From contig NZ_JBHEQA010000001.1 in NCBI RefSeq assembly GCF_043678055.1, positions 1,984,001 through 2,048,000 of the forward strand: 64,000 nt of DNA, given 5' to 3'. This document shows, piece after piece, positions 33,868-41,859 of this stretch. A model generated the notes under the pieces. The model searched no databases and was not told the origin of the DNA. It saw only the letters and a list, made by a program, of their open reading frames with translations. Source of the DNA: Spongiimicrobium salis. Its GTDB lineage: Bacteria > Bacteroidota > Bacteroidia > Flavobacteriales > Flavobacteriaceae. The number at the start of each line of letters is the position of its first letter. The first letter of the stretch is position 1. The position numbers and the translations under genes were made by a program.

Positions 33868-35229
33868 ATGAAAGTACAAATTTGCCTGATGATGGGCTTC
33901 CTCTGCAGTCTATGGAGCAACGCACAAGAACTTGAATGTAAAGAAAATCTCTCTATTTATGACGGTTATGTAAAAACCAAAAGATATGGGGAAGCTTATG
34001 AACCTTGGAAAAAAGTGTATGATAGCTGCCCTGATATACATTGGGCCAATTTTTCCTATGGAGAGCGAATTTTGGAATACAAAATAGAAGAGGCCAATAC
34101 TGAAGCGAAAAGTAGGTACATCAATGATTTAATTGAGCTGTACAACAATAGCATAAATTATTTTCCCGAAAAAAAATCGCAAACGGAAGTGATGGTTGAT
34201 ATTGTGCTCTTGAAATACAAACATAAATTGATTATCACTAAGGAAATTTATGCACAATTAGATCAGGCATTTAAGAAAGGGGCAAAGCATTTCAAAGACC
34301 CTAAAGCGCTTTTCCTTTATTTTTCCAGTGCTGTGGATCTATATGAAGCCAAGCATACGAGAATTGAGGTGGTGTTCGAAGTCTACGATAAGGTTACTGA
34401 GAGAATCACTGAAGAGAACACTACATTGACAGCGGCCATCGGGAAGTTGTTGATGAAAGAAGAGCAAGGGAATTTGAATACAAAAGAATCAAGAAAACTG
34501 AAATCCTATACCAGTTATTCCAGTTATTATGGAAAGATTTTAAATAGCATTGAAGTAAAGTTGGGAAATTTGGCAGCTTGTGAGAACCTTATTCCTTTCT
34601 ACGAAAATAGATTCGAAGAACGAAAAGAAGATATCGTATGGATTAAAAAAGCGGTGGGGAGATTGTTTGCCAAAGATTGCCTGGAAGCACCCATATTCCA
34701 AAAGTTGTTTGATGCGCAATTACAATTAGATCCTTCTGCGGATGCTTTTCTGTATAGCGGTATTTTAAAGCAGCGAAAAGGAGATGACCCTGGCGCCATT
34801 GCGGATTTCAATAAGGCAATGGAGTTGGAAACCAATGCCTTGAAAAAATCCAATATTGCCTATAAAATTGCAAGTGCCTACGAAAAAAAGAACAAACCCA
34901 AAGCAAGGAATTTTGCGCAAAAGGCCATCGAAGCAAACCCAGCACATGGTAACGCTTTTTTGCTGATTGCCAGGTTGTATGCCAATAGTGCCAATATTTG
35001 CGGGGACAATGCTTTTGATAAAAGAGCTTTGTATTGGAAAGCGGCAGATTTGGCACGTAGAGCAGCTAAAGTAGACCCTTCATTAAGTATAAGGGCTAGT
35101 AAGGCAATAGAAAGTTATGAAGGAAGAGCTCCAACCAAGGAGATGATTTTTACACGGAATATGGCAGGTAAAACCGTCTACTTTAAATGTTGGGTGGGGG
35201 GTAGTATTGTAGTGCCAAAACTTGAATGA
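33868..35229 (+). CDS. Secreted TPR protein
   Basis: 453 residues. Signal peptide VQICLMMGFLCSLWSNAQ. Mostly alpha-helical with TPR-type repeats, clearest at about 285-375 (ADAFLYSGILKQRKGDDPGAIADFNKAMEL; NIAYKIASAYEKKNKPKARNFAQKAIEANP). The C terminus has a small beta-like tail (KTVYFKCWVGGSIVVPKLE). A flavobacterial envelope family is likely; no function is assigned. Standalone gene, convergent with the GNAT gene 18 bases away. Confidence 0.75.
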   Translation: MKVQICLMMGFLCSLWSNAQELECKENLSIYDGYVKTKRYGEAYEPWKKVYDSCPDIHWANFSYGERILEYKIEEANTEAKSRYINDLIELYNNSINYFPEKKSQTEVMVDIVLLKYKHKLIITKEIYAQLDQAFKKGAKHFKDPKALFLYFSSAVDLYEAKHTRIEVVFEVYDKVTERITEENTTLTAAIGKLLMKEEQGNLNTKESRKLKSYTSYSSYYGKILNSIEVKLGNLAACENLIPFYENRFEERKEDIVWIKKAVGRLFAKDCLEAPIFQKLFDAQLQLDPSADAFLYSGILKQRKGDDPGAIADFNKAMELETNALKKSNIAYKIASAYEKKNKPKARNFAQKAIEANPAHGNAFLLIARLYANSANICGDNAFDKRALYWKAADLARRAAKVDPSLSIRASKAIESYEGRAPTKEMIFTRNMAGKTVYFKCWVGGSIVVPKLE

Positions 35230-35247
35230 CCTTTGAACATACATGGT

Positions 35248-35787
35248 TTACCAATCCCAGTTCACCAATTCCCAGGAAGTTCCATCGGTTATTTGGGTAT
35301 CCAGAACTTTAAATCCGACACTCTGATGTGCTCCTAAGGACCGCTTGTTTGCAGTGGCCACTTCGGTAAATAGGCAATCGTATATGCTACTCAATTGATC
35401 TTTATAGTAAGCATACATGCTTTTAAAAATACCCATTTTGCGATAGGGTTTATCAATACAAACCTGCCCCATGACCACATAGTTTTTTCCTTTTAACAAT
35501 TTGTCCGCAGTCTCGAACATAGGTGCTAAAACGGGCATTTCATTGCGGAAAGATTGTAGCATGACCAGGGCATACCCTGCAACCGTATCTCCATCCTTGG
35601 CAAGGATGTGGGGACAGGCATCATTCATTTTTTTAAGAATTTCAAAATCATGACCCACGGTAATAAATCCTTCAATTTTATCTTCCCCCTCCTGCAAATG
35701 GGCTTTGATATTGCGTTTTTGAATGGCTAGGATCTGAGTTAGCTCTTCATCCGACGAAGCTCTGGTGTACTGAATGGAAGTAGACAT
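35248..35787 (-). CDS. GNAT family N-acetyltransferase
   Basis: 179 residues. The GNAT fold is recognised from the acetyl-CoA-binding region VMGQVCIDKPYRKMGIFKSMYAYYKDQL (about 116-143, with the R-x-x-G-I/L pattern) and the following strand-helix EVATANKRSLGAHQSVGFKVL. The N-terminal part includes YTRASSDEELTQILAIQKRN. The substrate cannot be inferred. It starts 7 bases after the end of the M61 peptidase gene and is probably co-transcribed with it. Confidence 0.85.
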   Translation of the reverse strand: MSTSIQYTRASSDEELTQILAIQKRNIKAHLQEGEDKIEGFITVGHDFEILKKMNDACPHILAKDGDTVAGYALVMLQSFRNEMPVLAPMFETADKLLKGKNYVVMGQVCIDKPYRKMGIFKSMYAYYKDQLSSIYDCLFTEVATANKRSLGAHQSVGFKVLDTQITDGTSWELVNWDW

Positions 35788-35794
35788 AACAACC

Positions 35795-37582
35795 TTATTT
35801 TGGGGCTAACCATGCTTTCCTTTTCCTTAAGGCGGCTTCAGATGGCTTTTCAACGAAACCAATTCGATACCTTGGATCTTTGGAAAGTGTCACTATAGTA
35901 CTTTTTTGATTGCCAAAGCGATTAAAAGTCACTTTGATCTGATCTCCAGGCGCATAATTTTCCAATAAGGATGAAAAGGAGGTCTTTTGATCCACGGCTT
36001 TATTATCTACGAACACAATATGATCGCCCTTATCCATTCCGGCAAGATAGGCTGGACTACCAATACTAGGATTATTTTGGATAGTTCCTGCATCATTTAC
36101 ACGGGCACCAAAAGCAACTTTGTCATCATTTCTTTGCAACGAAACCCCCACCTGGTCGAATAAGGAAGCGTAGTTGGGCATGTTGCTATTATAGATATAC
36201 TGATCAAAGAAACGATCTCCAAAAGACTTGCCGGCATATTTGTTCAGCGCTTCGTGCAAATTAGAAATGGTATAGGGTATTTCTGTTTTTCCATAGGTAT
36301 TCCATATCAATTTCATATAATCGTCCAAGTTCAGATTTTGTTCCCGTAATGAAAGATCTAAAGCCAGGCCAAGAACGCTGCCATAGGAATAATAGGAAAT
36401 AAAGGTATTCTCCCGATTCACTGGGTCTACGGAAGTAGCGGCATCTACAAAGGGAGCCTGATAACTCATCTCTATGGGATTGAAAAATTGCCGAGCGGGT
36501 GAATTCCAAACATAGTTAAAAGTCCCTGTCAGTCCTTCTACGTATTCTTTGGGCGTCCTAATATTGGCTCTACATAGGATTAAACCTGTATAATAACTTG
36601 TAAAACCTTCCGCAAACCATAGTTCTCCACTCATATTGGCTGCTTCATAATCAAAAGGCTCTAAAGATTTAGGGCGAATGCGTTCAACGTTCCAAGCATG
36701 AAAAAACTCATGGGACACGGTTCCAATATTACTGCGCATTCCACCATTGGCTAAACTTCGGGTACTCGTAAGGATGGTAGAGTTTCGGTGTTCCATGCCA
36801 TCACCGGAAGCGTTGGGCATATAACATGCCAGAAAGGTGTACTCGCCATAATCAAAATCGGGCAATTCCCCGTATACTGCTTTTTCCTGTTTTACAATAG
36901 CTTTTACCTGCTCAAAATAATCATCCAATTCAGCCTCTGTTCCTTCATGAAGGAGTACAAATCGTATGTTATATGACTTTCCATTGGATGTTTCCTGAAA
37001 TTCCCGGATACTGAAATTGCTTATTTCCGTAGGGCTATCCATAAAATAATCCAGATTGGGAGCCGTATAGGTGTTGTTTTGAAGGGGTTTTAATTGTGTT
37101 GCTATTTTCCAACCCAAATCTTCCCTAGTCTTAAAAGTTACTTGAATTGGGTTGTTTTTTAGGGCCGGGGCAAACATAAAAGTCGCTGGAATATTCAGAT
37201 GAGCGTGCGTCTCATCGATTTGTGCGTAGGTTCCTCCTCCGCGATTGGCAAATAAGGTATACTTCATATGAACGGTGCCATCATGCCCTTTTACATCCCA
37301 TTGGTAGGGATTAGGCCGGGTTATTTTCAGTTCATTCCCTTTGCCGTCTGTAGCTTTTACTCCATAAACGTTTTTGGCAAATTCATGCAATGCATAGCGC
37401 CCAGGCGACGTTCTGCTCATTCGAAAGGAAGCTGTTTTTCTTTTGGAAAGCCCATGGAATGACGCTTTTACTTCGGCCTCATGGTGTACCGCATTATCAA
37501 AGGAAATTTCATAAGAAGTTGATTGGCTATGAAGGAATACGGTTCCTGCCAATACAAAACATAAAGAAATCAAAGTTCGCAT
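35795..37582 (-). CDS. M61 family metallopeptidase with PDZ domain
   Basis: 595 residues with the signal peptide MRTLISLCFVLAGTVFLHSQ. An N-terminal M61 beta domain precedes the gluzincin catalytic core: HEFFH at 291-295 (zinc His291 and His295, Glu292) and the third ligand probably Glu325 in LWFAEGF. GMEHRN (262-267) is the exopeptidase-type substrate motif. A C-terminal PDZ domain covers about 480-570 (NPSIGSPAYLAGMDKGDHIVFVDN). M61 enzymes are glycyl aminopeptidases. Exported; acts on peptides in the periplasm or outside. Confidence 0.92.
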   Translation of the reverse strand: MRTLISLCFVLAGTVFLHSQSTSYEISFDNAVHHEAEVKASFHGLSKRKTASFRMSRTSPGRYALHEFAKNVYGVKATDGKGNELKITRPNPYQWDVKGHDGTVHMKYTLFANRGGGTYAQIDETHAHLNIPATFMFAPALKNNPIQVTFKTREDLGWKIATQLKPLQNNTYTAPNLDYFMDSPTEISNFSIREFQETSNGKSYNIRFVLLHEGTEAELDDYFEQVKAIVKQEKAVYGELPDFDYGEYTFLACYMPNASGDGMEHRNSTILTSTRSLANGGMRSNIGTVSHEFFHAWNVERIRPKSLEPFDYEAANMSGELWFAEGFTSYYTGLILCRANIRTPKEYVEGLTGTFNYVWNSPARQFFNPIEMSYQAPFVDAATSVDPVNRENTFISYYSYGSVLGLALDLSLREQNLNLDDYMKLIWNTYGKTEIPYTISNLHEALNKYAGKSFGDRFFDQYIYNSNMPNYASLFDQVGVSLQRNDDKVAFGARVNDAGTIQNNPSIGSPAYLAGMDKGDHIVFVDNKAVDQKTSFSSLLENYAPGDQIKVTFNRFGNQKSTIVTLSKDPRYRIGFVEKPSEAALRKRKAWLAPK

Positions 37583-37681
37583 GATATAGAGTCTTTTTCT
37601 AAAGCGAATATAATTTAAAAATGTATACGGTTTTAGGGCTGCTTGTAATCAATGATGGAATATGGAAACTTTAAGAAAAAG

Positions 37682-37712
37682 AAAAGGATTCTTGTCTGTA
37701 AAGAATCCTTTT
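37682..37712 (-). terminator. Intrinsic terminator of the double-glycine peptide gene
   Basis: Perfect 12-base inverted repeat AAAAGGATTCTT (37682-37693) and AAGAATCCTTTT (37701-37712) with a 7-base loop. On the minus strand it is followed by a T-rich tract (TTTTCTTTTTCTT) and begins 21 bases after the peptide stop at 37734. It isolates the peptide gene from the M61 gene downstream. Confidence 0.85.
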
Positions 37713-37733
37713 ACCTGCTATGGGCTTTATTTT

Positions 37734-37919
37734 CTAGTAAAAAATACAACCGCCATTGGAAGTGCACCTTCCAGGCTCACAAAAACTCCCTCCTGGGAAG
37801 TTTACCCTACATTTATTTGGGCCGCAACAATTGAAAGAACTTCCGTAACCTCCCATAATTTTAATTTGTTCTTTTTTGCCCAATACTTTGGCACCATCAA
37901 TCTTTAAGATTTTTTTCAT
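37734..37919 (-). CDS. Double-glycine leader, six-cysteine peptide precursor (bacteriocin/RiPP-like)
   Basis: 61 residues. The first 24 (MKKILKIDGAKVLGKK then EQIKIMGG) look like a double-glycine leader: basic start, hydrophobic positions in register, a KKEQIK.MGG end. The remaining 37 residues (25-61) are Gly/Asn/Ser-rich with six Cys at 31, 32, 37, 47, 52 and 58 and end in IFY. This fits a cleaved, disulfide- or thioether-containing secreted peptide. A dedicated terminator follows. No C39-peptidase transporter or modification enzyme lies in this window. The family is not recognised by name; leader class by pattern, function inferred. Confidence 0.75.
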   Translation of the reverse strand: MKKILKIDGAKVLGKKEQIKIMGGYGSSFNCCGPNKCRVNFPGGSFCEPGRCTSNGGCIFY

Positions 37920-38088
37920 GATATAAAGGATTTTTTGTTTGTATTTCCTACAATGTAATTCAAAAACGAAGTGTTTTCTAAAGCGAGTACCCTAAATAAA
38001 TGAAAATAAGGTCTTGTTTTTGATGATTTGGGGTGCGTGATTTCACTGTTGTGATCATATTATTTAATGCTAATTAGAGCCTTAAAAG

Positions 38089-38096
38089 AAGGAGGT
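38089..38096 (+). promoter_or_regulatory. Shine-Dalgarno-like AAGGAGGT before a 10-codon leader
   Basis: AAGGAGGT matches the complement of the anti-Shine-Dalgarno core perfectly, in a phylum whose genes mostly lack such sites. It stands 10 bases before an ATG at 38107. That ATG opens a 10-codon frame (MMGCLIFSPW) ending at TAA 38137-38139, overlapping the bioF ATG at 38133. It may couple translation into bioF; chance is not excluded. Confidence 0.35.
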
Positions 38097-38132
38097 TTTA
38101 CTTTTTATGATGGGATGCCTTATCTTTAGCCC

Positions 38133-39302
38133 ATGGTAAATTTTCCGAAAAAATTGAAAGAAAAAATGAAAAAGCGCGAAGCAGTAAATGCAGTTCGTAC
38201 CCTTTCAGTTTGTCAGAATACGGTAGATTTTACCTCCAATGATTATCTCGGGTTTGCCAAAAATACGAGCATTTTTGAAGCCACAACAGAGATATTACGT
38301 GAAAAAAATGCGATGAGGAACGGTGCAACGGGATCTCGTCTGATTTCCGGGAATCATGCCTTTTGTCAGGAAGTGGAACGTCATTTGGCCAAATGGCACA
38401 GGGCAGAAACAGCATTGGTGTTTAATTCAGGTTACGATGCCAATATCGGTTTTTTTTCCGCAGTGCCACAACGAGGGGATTTTGTTTTTTATGATGAGTT
38501 TGTTCATGCCAGTATTCGAGACGGAATACTAATGGGAAATGCCAAAAGTTATAAGTTTAAGCATAACGACCTGGAGGATCTCAAGAAGAAAATAGGAACA
38601 TTGCTTACCAGAGAGCGTACCGATGAGGCTACTGAAATATATATAGTTACCGAAGCCATTTTTTCTATGGATGGAGATATGCCCAATATGATGGCTTTTG
38701 GACATTTTTGTAAAGAAAATCACTATCATTTAATTATTGATGAAGCCCATGCTATAGGTGTTTTCGGCACCCATGGGGAAGGATTGGTACAAAAATTGGG
38801 AATTGCCGATAAAGTGTTTGCGCGCATTATCACTTTCGGAAAAGCCATGGGATGTCATGGAGCAGCAATCCTAGGATGTGGTGAACTCAGGGATTATCTC
38901 ATAAATTTTGCACGTAGTTTTATCTATACTACGGCTTTGCCACCGCACGCCCTGGCCAGTATTTTGGCGGCCTATAATTTTATGGAGAGTTCAGAAGGGG
39001 AACAATCCAGAAAGTTACTGCTACAAAACATAGCGTCTTTTAAGGAAGAATTGAAGGAAGTGGGACTTCGAAAAAACTTTATTCCCAGTGATTCCGCCAT
39101 TCATAGCTATATAATCCCGGGAAATGATCAAGTGAAGGCTGTGGCCAAGAAATTACAGGAAAAAGGTTTTGAGGTAAAGCCGATACTTTCGCCCACGGTA
39201 CCGGAAGGAGAGGAACGTTTGCGCTTCTGTATCCATAGTTATACTAAAAAAGAAGAAATAAAAGTAGTATTACAAGAATTGTCAAATCAGTTGAAAGAAT
39301 AA
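38133..39302 (+). CDS. bioF: 8-amino-7-oxononanoate synthase (KAPA synthase)
   Basis: 389 residues, full length. PLP enzyme joining pimeloyl thioester and L-alanine in the first committed step of biotin ring assembly. The alpha-oxoamine synthase family is shown by DFTSNDYLGFA, GATGSRLISGNH, DEAHAIGVFG (203-212) and Lys237 for PLP in ITFGKAMGCHGA. The related glycine C-acetyltransferase is an alternative, but the bioD, bioA and bioB neighbours favour BioF. Its stop overlaps the next ATG by one base. Confidence 0.93.
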   Translation: MVNFPKKLKEKMKKREAVNAVRTLSVCQNTVDFTSNDYLGFAKNTSIFEATTEILREKNAMRNGATGSRLISGNHAFCQEVERHLAKWHRAETALVFNSGYDANIGFFSAVPQRGDFVFYDEFVHASIRDGILMGNAKSYKFKHNDLEDLKKKIGTLLTRERTDEATEIYIVTEAIFSMDGDMPNMMAFGHFCKENHYHLIIDEAHAIGVFGTHGEGLVQKLGIADKVFARIITFGKAMGCHGAAILGCGELRDYLINFARSFIYTTALPPHALASILAAYNFMESSEGEQSRKLLLQNIASFKEELKEVGLRKNFIPSDSAIHSYIIPGNDQVKAVAKKLQEKGFEVKPILSPTVPEGEERLRFCIHSYTKKEEIKVVLQELSNQLKE

Positions 39303-39682
39303 TGGAGCAAGAATTTTATACGTTGGGAGCTTTTGAATTCGTGGCCGATGTTCAAATTATTAAAGGGAAATTGGAATCGGAAGGTATTCCCGTCTTTTTA
39401 CGCGATGAAAATACCTTGAATTCCGATCCTTTGATCAGTAGTGCCATTGGAGGGGTAAAACTCCAGGTGTACACCTTGGATAAGGACAGAGCACTGGAAA
39501 TATATAATGAGATAAGAAATTATGCCATTGATGATCATGGCAAACCTATTGTTTGCCCAAATTGTGGCGCTCAAAAATCGGAAACCTACTATGAACGGAA
39601 GAGCATATTCCATAAACTGTTTCCTTTTTTTGAAAAGCGAAAATACAAATGTCTAAACTGTAATATGATCACTAAACCTTAG
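39302..39682 (+). CDS. DUF2007 / zinc-ribbon protein in the biotin operon
   Basis: 126 residues. The N-terminal half (about 1-75) is a DUF2007-type module (FYTLGAFEFVADVQIIKGKLESEGIP then GGVKLQVYTLDKDRALEI), resembling a regulatory PII-like small fold. The C-terminal half is a zinc ribbon with Cys85, Cys88, Cys117 and Cys120. It starts on the bioF stop (taATG) and ends 5 bases before bioD, so it is translated as part of the biotin operon. A biotin-specific function is not established. Confidence 0.8.
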   Translation: MEQEFYTLGAFEFVADVQIIKGKLESEGIPVFLRDENTLNSDPLISSAIGGVKLQVYTLDKDRALEIYNEIRNYAIDDHGKPIVCPNCGAQKSETYYERKSIFHKLFPFFEKRKYKCLNCNMITKP

Positions 39683-39687
39683 TCCAA

Positions 39688-40305
39688 ATGAAACAATTTT
39701 TTGTCACGGGAATATCCACGGAGGTAGGAAAGACCATCGCGTCGGCCATTATTACAGAGGCCTTGGAGGCAGATTACTGGAAGCCTATTCAGGCAGGGGA
39801 TTTAGCACATTCGGATAGTCATAAGATTGCTGATCTCATCTCTAATTCCAAAACTAAAATACACCCCAATAGCTATGCTTTGAATACACCTATGAGCCCA
39901 CACGCTGCAGCGGCAATAGATGGGGTTCATATTGATTTGAGGAAAATTGTAGCTCCAAGTACTACAAATACCCTTGTCATTGAGGGGGCAGGAGGTCTTT
40001 TGGTTCCCTTAAATGATGATGATACCATCTTAGATATTATTAAACCCAATTATAAGGTCATCGTGGTCTCACGCCATTATTTAGGAAGTATCAATCATTC
40101 CCTTTTAACTATTGGATGGTTGCAACAAAGAGGCTACAAAGTAGCATTGCTTTTCAGTGGAGATCCGCATCCGACTACAGAAGACATTATTGTAAAGAAA
40201 ACCGGAGTCCCCGTTATTGGACGAATTTCAGAAGAACCGTCTTTCAATGCTGCGGTGATTAAAAAGTATGCGGCAGCTTTAAGGGGCAACTTAGAATTGC
40301 TCTAA
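39688..40305 (+). CDS. bioD: Dethiobiotin synthetase
   Basis: 205 residues. ATP-dependent closure of the ureido ring of 7,8-diaminopelargonate to dethiobiotin. P-loop GISTEVGKT (8-16), then WKPIQAGD, and the EGAGGLLVPL block are intact. It is shorter than some family members but complete. Last gene of the bioF unit; its 3' end overlaps the convergent glycosyltransferase gene by 15 bases. Confidence 0.95.
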   Translation: MKQFFVTGISTEVGKTIASAIITEALEADYWKPIQAGDLAHSDSHKIADLISNSKTKIHPNSYALNTPMSPHAAAAIDGVHIDLRKIVAPSTTNTLVIEGAGGLLVPLNDDDTILDIIKPNYKVIVVSRHYLGSINHSLLTIGWLQQRGYKVALLFSGDPHPTTEDIIVKKTGVPVIGRISEEPSFNAAVIKKYAAALRGNLELL

Positions 40306-41787
40306 CCGTTGATAAATTTCTGCCTTGCCCAACGTCTTGATGCTTTTATAGTGTTTTAGTAAATAAGCATCGATAAAGGTATTGGCTTCTACGGCTTTTT
40401 TATCAAAAACCAATCTATTCTTCCGCGTTACAATCGTTTTGGGTTGAATATCTTCAAGGATAAACCGCAATTCTTCCATGGTGGTTTTTCTGGGATTGTC
40501 ATAAAAAGGAAAGATTTCTTCCCTGCAAATATTGCTGGGATGTGTGGCTGCCTTGGTTAAAGGTTTGGTTCCTAAAACCCAATACCCAATATGATATTCT
40601 GTAAATAGGACATTGCTTGTGTCCATTGCATTGTCCATGAGGTATTGCGGTACATCTATTCCTTCCCCATTATAGAAACGGCCTTTGTTGATCTTATTCT
40701 TTACAATGGCAGTGTACTCTAGGTAGGCTTCCATTGGGAGTAGGAGTACCAAAAAAAATACGAAAGGACGATAGTCAAATTTTTTAAAGACAGAAATTTT
40801 GCTGACTACAATTCCAACCAAGACAATAATTATGGGATGCAATTGAATGAGGTAGTGCCCGTTAATTCTTCCCCCCTGAATAAAGGAGAGCAATACCCCA
40901 AGAATGGAAATGGAAAGTACTTGGATTTCCATAGACTTCTTATCCAAAAGCTTTTTCCTAAAGGCTAAGAACAAAAACATAGCTACGACAAGAATCATAG
41001 GAGCCAGCTTAAAAATGGAATATCGTTTTGAACTTGAATATTCCAAAGGAGCGAGGATGACAGATTTCCACCAGATTTCTGGATGGCCTTCCAAGTAATA
41101 AGGAAAAATAGTTCCGAGGATGACCAAAACAATGGCGATACCGAAAGCCAATGCATTGGAGACACCCAGCTTAAATTGTTTTTTTCGAAAACGGGCAAAA
41201 AGAAAATAGAGTCCCACAAAAAGAATGGGATAGGCCATATTTAATTTAATCATTACAGAACACCCCATAAGAATCCCGGACAGGGCAGACAGGTACCATT
41301 TGGGTCGTTGAAGGAGCAAATAGAGTGCGGGCATAAAGAAGGCAATGCACAAATGTTCTGACATCACCCCCTGTAAGCTGCCAAACATACTTTGCAAGGC
41401 AATACAAACAACGGCGGTCCAGAAAGCAGTTTTTTTGGAGCTTGTCAGTTGTTCACTGATTTTATAGGAGAAGAAGGCCGTGGAGGCCACCATCAGGGCA
41501 CCGACAAGTCGAATGGCAAAAAAACTTTTTCCAAATACAGCGATAATGCCTGCAAAAAACAAATACACCAAAGGAGGTTTTAAGTCCCAAAGTTCCGTAT
41601 AGGGCAGATTTCCTTCCACCCAAGATTGTCCCAAAAGAATAAAGGTGCTCTCGTCCCTATCTATATAATCGCGAAAGAAAAAAGGAAAGCGTACAAAGAG
41701 AGCAATACCACTTAAAAGTAGAAGTACTGTTCTATGGGTCAATTTTTGGTAAGCAGGTGTAAAAAAATGAATTGCTTTTTTAAGCAT
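40291..41787 (-). CDS. ArnT/GT39-like membrane glycosyltransferase
   Basis: 498 residues with roughly ten to twelve transmembrane segments. The start FRDYIDRDESTFILLGQSW carries the acidic D-x-D/E pair of the first periplasmic loop typical of GT-C enzymes. Next comes ELWDLKPPLVYLF, a GT39/ArnT motif. The C-terminal soluble part includes IQPKTIVTRKNRL. It would transfer a sugar from a polyprenyl phosphate to lipid or protein. It lies antisense between bioD and bioA, and nothing ties it to biotin. Confidence 0.85.
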   Translation of the reverse strand: MLKKAIHFFTPAYQKLTHRTVLLLLSGIALFVRFPFFFRDYIDRDESTFILLGQSWVEGNLPYTELWDLKPPLVYLFFAGIIAVFGKSFFAIRLVGALMVASTAFFSYKISEQLTSSKKTAFWTAVVCIALQSMFGSLQGVMSEHLCIAFFMPALYLLLQRPKWYLSALSGILMGCSVMIKLNMAYPILFVGLYFLFARFRKKQFKLGVSNALAFGIAIVLVILGTIFPYYLEGHPEIWWKSVILAPLEYSSSKRYSIFKLAPMILVVAMFLFLAFRKKLLDKKSMEIQVLSISILGVLLSFIQGGRINGHYLIQLHPIIIVLVGIVVSKISVFKKFDYRPFVFFLVLLLPMEAYLEYTAIVKNKINKGRFYNGEGIDVPQYLMDNAMDTSNVLFTEYHIGYWVLGTKPLTKAATHPSNICREEIFPFYDNPRKTTMEELRFILEDIQPKTIVTRKNRLVFDKKAVEANTFIDAYLLKHYKSIKTLGKAEIYQRLEQF

Positions 41788-41859
41788 GGTCGGTTAACAT
41801 TTTATTTGGGCTGAATTTCCCATATTTGCAAGATAAATAAAGCCAACATATAAAATTCT

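Noticed and set aside
38122..38129. TATCTTTA as a -7 box for bioF
   Set aside because: One mismatch at the last position and only 3 bases from the ATG; not strong enough.
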